From NCBI GenBank assembly GCA_965194375.1, contig CBDAEL010000009.1: a stretch of 64,000 nt of DNA. One strand, written 5' to 3'. Position 1 is the stretch's first letter. The number at the start of each line of letters is the position of its first letter. The notes below the pieces were generated by a model that saw only the letters and a list, made by a program, of their open reading frames with translations, had not been told where the DNA came from and made no database searches. The DNA is from Tabrizicola_A aquatica. GTDB lineage: Bacteria > Pseudomonadota > Alphaproteobacteria > Rhodobacterales > Rhodobacteraceae. Positions 61,122-64,000 of the stretch are shown piece after piece. The translations under genes and the position numbers were made by a program.

Positions 61122-61985
61122 TCATGGCGCCTTCATCTCGGCATAGTCACCAGCCGTTCGCAGTGTAACGGTGACCGGCGCGTCGGTGCGATTGCGCCAG
61201 AACCAGCCGTGGTTTCCGGTGAAGGCGGCGGTCAGCTCACCCGCCTGATCTGGCACACCGCGACCCTGTTCATAGCTGATCTTCTGACCGCTGCCGTCGC
61301 CGTGGGTATCGTAGTTCACCACCGATCCGTTCGCTGTCCATTCAAAGCGGGCGGTCTGGCCTTCCTGCATGACCAGCTTCACCTCGATGCCCTCGCCGGG
61401 GGCAAGGCTATAGCTGACTTCGTCGCGCCAGCCGGAAGTAGCCTCGGCGGTGGCGGCATCGACTGCTTCCGTCGTTTCGCCGGGGGCAGGTTCGGCCGTC
61501 AGCTCGGGGGCCGTGTCAGGCACAGGGAAGGGTTCTGGTTCGGGTGCCGGCGCTGCCGCGACTTCTTCTACAGTTTGAGCCGGGGCTTCGGTCAGGGCCG
61601 CAGGCGCGCCGATCACCGCGCCAATTGCGGCCAACTGCGCCTCGATCCGGTCCAGCCTGCCCAATGTGGCGGGGTCAAGTGTCGCGACTGCGCGCGCGCC
61701 TGCCTCATCTGCTTCGGCTTCCGCGTAGAGTTGCTGCTTGATCTGCCCCATCTCTGTAAGCCCCAGAACCGCGCCGAACCCTGTCGGATCGATCCCGTAT
61801 TCCGCGGGCAAATAGACCACGGTCAACACGGCCACTGCCGCCCCGCTTGCAATGAGCGTTGAGCGGATCAGGCCGCCTGAGGTCGCCTCGACCCCACGGA
61901 GCCGTCCCGCCCCATCGTGGTTCGCCCGGCGGTCTGCCCGCAACGGGGTTTGTGGCGTGTGGGTTGTGTCGGAATTGGTGTTCAT
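61122..61985 (-). CDS. Transmembrane anchor protein of metal-resistance clusters
   Basis: 287 residues. Cytoplasmic N-terminus, one helix (~38-60, RSTLIASGAAVAVLTVVYLPA), the conserved EYGIDPTGFGAVLGLTEMGQIK just after it, an Ala/Glu/Pro-rich linker (~95-180), and a C-terminal beta domain (~190-285) with YSLAPGEGIEVKLVMQEG, FEWTANG and HGWFWRNRTD. This type is usually annotated 'transmembrane anchor protein' and found beside HupE/UreJ genes and RND metal efflux systems. It starts 11 bases after the HupE gene on the same strand. Biochemical role unknown. Confidence 0.78.
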   Translation of the reverse strand: MNTNSDTTHTPQTPLRADRRANHDGAGRLRGVEATSGGLIRSTLIASGAAVAVLTVVYLPAEYGIDPTGFGAVLGLTEMGQIKQQLYAEAEADEAGARAVATLDPATLGRLDRIEAQLAAIGAVIGAPAALTEAPAQTVEEVAAAPAPEPEPFPVPDTAPELTAEPAPGETTEAVDAATAEATSGWRDEVSYSLAPGEGIEVKLVMQEGQTARFEWTANGSVVNYDTHGDGSGQKISYEQGRGVPDQAGELTAAFTGNHGWFWRNRTDAPVTVTLRTAGDYAEMKAP

Positions 61986-61996
61986 GTCTGTCTCCC

Positions 61997-62704
61997 TCAG
62001 GCCAGTGCCAAACCGATGAGCTGGAAGCCCATCAGGTAGGCTCCAAGGCCGATCATGATAACGTTTGCGGTATAGGCCTGACGGCCAAAGGAGGGTGAGG
62101 CGCGCCAGCGCTGCATGAACAGCAAGATGAGCGCGAGCGCGGTAAGCTGCCCCAGTTCCACACCCACATTGAACGCAATGAGGTTCACCAAAAGCCCTTC
62201 AGCGGCGATGTTGTATTCGATGATTTTTGAGGCAAGGCCAAAGCCGTGCAGGAAGCCAAAGACCAGCGTCGCCACCCGCGTATCCGGCTGTACCCCGAAC
62301 CAAAGGCGAAAGGCTCCAAGGTTGTCGAGCGCCTTGTAGATCACCGAGAAACCGATGATTGCGTCGATGATATAGGCGTTGATGCCAAAGTTGAACCAGA
62401 CACCAAGGATCATTGTCGCAGAATGGCCCACGGCGAAGAGGGTGACGTAAAGGCCAATCTCCTTCATCCCGTAAAGGAAGAAGATCACCCCAAAGAGGAA
62501 GAGGATGTGGTCATAGCCTGTGACCATGTGCTTCGCCCCCAGATAGAGAAAGGGGATGATGTGCGGTCCGATGATTTCTTGAATGTAGCCCTTGTCGCCA
62601 AGGGTGACGGCATGCGCCAGCGCCGCGCCCGCCCAAAGGAGCGATACGGCAATGATGGCAAGCACCGCCCAGACGCGCGGTTGCGTCGGATGGAAGAATG
62701 TCAT
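61997..62704 (-). CDS. HupE/UreJ family membrane protein
   Basis: 235 residues. A signal-like first helix (VLAIIAVSLLWAGAALAHA) is followed by six helices. His-rich motifs typical of HupE are present: GAKHMVTGYDHILFLFGVIFF, FAVGHSATMI, FGFLHGFGLAS and a late NVGVELGQL. HupE is a nickel/cobalt permease; no hydrogenase or urease gene is near, and its partner is the anchor protein gene, so it more likely belongs to a general metal-handling cluster. Confidence 0.87.
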   Translation of the reverse strand: MTFFHPTQPRVWAVLAIIAVSLLWAGAALAHAVTLGDKGYIQEIIGPHIIPFLYLGAKHMVTGYDHILFLFGVIFFLYGMKEIGLYVTLFAVGHSATMILGVWFNFGINAYIIDAIIGFSVIYKALDNLGAFRLWFGVQPDTRVATLVFGFLHGFGLASKIIEYNIAAEGLLVNLIAFNVGVELGQLTALALILLFMQRWRASPSFGRQAYTANVIMIGLGAYLMGFQLIGLALA

Positions 62705-62776
62705 GAGGTGTTTCCGTTGATTGACTGACAGAACATGCGGTGCGCTTCCGTCAGGCTCACCGCAGCGAAGGATCGA

Positions 62777-63112
62777 TCAGCTCAGGCGAGGTGGGCGGCG
62801 CGGACCGTCGCGGATGGTGCCGGACAACCGACCGGCCTGCGCGGTCCAGCTTTCGGATGCCCTTCGTGGTTGCAACTCACCCTCGACCGGCAGGAGCACG
62901 GTTGGGCTGTGGTCGTGGTCGGCAGCATCGTGATGGTCGTGATCTGTCGGGTGCCAATGCCCGCCCTGTTCCACGTGCAAAGCCGCATGATCGGCGTCCA
63001 TCGCAAGCTGGCCGGGACCATGACTGATGGCCAAGAAGAGCGGCGCGAAAGAAAGCGCACCAAAGAGCACAAATGCTGCCATCCTCGCCAATACGACTCG
63101 TGCCGTGCCCAT
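62777..63112 (-). CDS. Small histidine-rich, probably exported metal-binding protein
   Basis: 111 residues. A signal/anchor helix (VLARMAAFVLFGALSFAPLFLAIS) is followed by a short region with 12 His among Asp/Glu residues (DADHAALHVEQGGHWH, DHDHHDAADHDH) and a basic Pro/Arg tail. His-rich stretches of this type bind Zn2+, Ni2+ or Cu2+ outside the membrane. GGGGG lies ahead of the ATG at 63112. It precedes the HupE gene on the same strand with a 72-base gap, fitting a metal cluster. Confidence 0.68.
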   Translation of the reverse strand: MGTARVVLARMAAFVLFGALSFAPLFLAISHGPGQLAMDADHAALHVEQGGHWHPTDHDHHDAADHDHSPTVLLPVEGELQPRRASESWTAQAGRLSGTIRDGPRRPPRLS

Positions 63113-63259
63113 CTGCCCCCACAGCGCGTGAACCTGCGCCCCATCTGGTTCTATCCCCCAAGAGATAGTGTCGCAGGTTTATGGCAGCACCGCACCACCA
63201 TGCAAGCCTCGCGGCCATCGGTTTCCGTCAAGCCGTTCTGGGCCACTGTGACGGGTGGC

Positions 63260-63447
63260 ACGACCCGCTTGCGCTTTTCGGCTGGGGTGGATGCGGGAGC
63301 TGTCATGGATGCCCGCTCGCTACAGGTTGACGCGCGCTCCATTGGCGCGGGCAAGGCGCTCTTGCGCCATGTGACGCGCCCAGAACTGTCCACAATAATC
63401 GAAGAGGCCCGCATGGCAGGCAAGATGTGCCGCCGCTTCAGGCTGTC
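63260..63447 (+). pseudogene. Degenerate copy of the ptsP 3' end
   Basis: A plus-strand frame reads TTRLRFSAGVDAG, then ARSLQVDARSIGAGKALLRHV and IIEEARMAGKM. The C-terminal part of PtsP in this window reads NTRLSFCGEDAG, LRGLSMRPASIGPVKALLRRV and VIEEARAAGEM in the same order, with 14 of the residues between lost from the copy. At the DNA level ATCGAAGAGGCCCGC is identical in both. It has no other PtsP domain and ends at the IS edge (stop 63527-63529). A remnant, either of a duplication or of an older ptsP. Confidence 0.65.
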
Positions 63448-63526
63448 GCGACAGAAGATCGCACGGCAACCAGACGTGACCAGCGAAGGCTTGGGCTGGG
63501 GTGAGGCAGCGCCGATACTGGCAAAT

Positions 63527-64000
63527 TGAGCTACTCCCCAACTCTTGGACAGCTTTCCGGGTTGTTTAAGCTACTGCCTGCACCTGCTGATCGGTTTCAA
63601 TGCGGTTAAAGTAGACCACGGCGGGCGGTTGGCCGCCATGGGCAGTGTGAGGGCGTTGGTGGTTGTAGAAGGTGATCCAGCGCCCGATGCCGACCCGTGC
63701 CTGCGATCCGGTTTCCCAGGCGTGCAGATAGACGCATTCATACTTCAGGGACCGCCACAGGCGCTCGATGAAGATGTTGTCGATGCAGCGCCCTTTGCCG
63801 TCCATAGAGATCCGGGTGCCAACCCGTTTCAGCCTGTCAGTCCAGACGAAGGACGTGAACTGGCTGCCCTGATCCGTGTTCATGATCTCGGGCGGGCCGA
63901 ACTTATGGATCGCCTCGTTCAAAGCCTCCACGCAGAAGTCGGCTTCCAGCGTGTTGGATATCCGCCAGGCCAGCACCTTGCGGGTATACCAGTCCATGAT
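63527..64000 (-). mobile_element. IS3-family insertion sequence (one end, rest outside window)
   Basis: The likely terminus is TGAGCTACTCCCCAACTCTT at 63527, beginning with the TG usual for IS3 elements and lying 36 bases beyond the transposase stop. The element continues past the right edge, so the other terminus, the target duplication and orfA are not visible. Confidence 0.75.
63566..64000 (-). CDS. IS3-family transposase OrfB, C-terminal part
   Basis: 145 codons in the window, 5' part outside. The rve/DDE core shows all three acidic residues in order: Asp in MDWYTRKVLAW, Asp in NTDQGSQFTSF, and Glu in FIERLWRSLKYE with the D-35-E spacing of IS3. The C-terminal YNHQRPHTAHGGQPPA is typical. 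The visible part is unbroken, so the element may be active. Confidence 0.9.
   Translation of the reverse strand: MMDWYTRKVLAWRISNTLEADFCVEALNEAIHKFGPPEIMNTDQGSQFTSFVWTDRLKRVGTRISMDGKGRCIDNIFIERLWRSLKYECVYLHAWETGSQARVGIGRWITFYNHQRPHTAHGGQPPAVVYFNRIETDQQVQAVA

Noticed and set aside
62735..63259. Plus-strand frame leading into the ptsP fragment as one intact 264-codon gene
   Set aside because: Its first 170 codons are antisense to the His-rich gene and show no PtsP similarity; only the last part from ~63260 matches.

Overview
The window is a GC-rich, densely packed chromosomal segment of an alphaproteobacterium, most likely a member of the Rhodobacteraceae/Roseobacter group. This rests on several things seen together: EI-Ntr (PtsP), a FNR-type regulator with an N-terminal Cys cluster, MttB-like and FAD-GcvT genes for methylated amines, the 'CCCCCAGAGTATTT'-type intergenic palindrome near 56.2 kb, and many short-spaced or ATGA-overlapping operons. 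No tRNA, rRNA, CRISPR array or prophage was seen.

Layout. 0-2.3 kb: 3' part of a MgtC/DUF4010 membrane protein, a broken amino-acid permease fragment and an AI-2E-family permease. 2.4-13 kb: a catabolic island with a LysR regulator, an MttB-family methyltransferase, a dimethylglycine-dehydrogenase-like FAD/GcvT protein, a Rieske oxygenase of the quaternary-ammonium class, and a three-subunit molybdenum hydroxylase with its own MoaD-like protein. The set looks built to hydroxylate and demethylate an N-methylated, possibly heterocyclic compound. 13-20.5 kb: stress/envelope genes (DUF883, holin-like, a MacAB-type ABC unit, TMEM43-like protein, cupin plus DUF6544, OmpA lipoprotein). 20.6-25.2 kb: a complete arginine deiminase pathway (YfcC-type carrier, arcA, arcB, arcC). 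25.4-28.6 kb: small conserved proteins, a Crp-family regulator and a LuxR-type regulator. 28.8-34.4 kb: a 686-residue RTX protein, unusually rich in cysteine, with its type I secretion ABC and HlyD genes. 34.8-39.8 kb: host-attachment-type protein, FNR-like regulator, hybrid histidine kinase, convergent OmpR-type regulator, Hsp20.

40-48.4 kb: a glycerol operon (glpR divergent from glpD, glpS, glpK, an Fe-ADH and two permeases). It carries an internal deletion that joins the 3' part of glpS to the last ~75 codons of the binding-protein gene glpV, so the ABC importer is no longer complete here. 48.5-61 kb: mostly housekeeping genes (GNAT, EcsC, yciB, ftsY, alkB-like, xseA, purD, lysC, SDR, ptsP). 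61.1-64 kb: a small metal-related cluster (anchor protein, HupE/UreJ, His-rich protein), then a degenerate copy of the ptsP 3' end that is cut by an IS3-family element running off the right edge.

The parts most worth attention are the methylated-amine/molybdenum-hydroxylase island, the cysteine-rich RTX protein, the glp deletion junction with leftover permeases, and the ptsP-flanked metal cluster.
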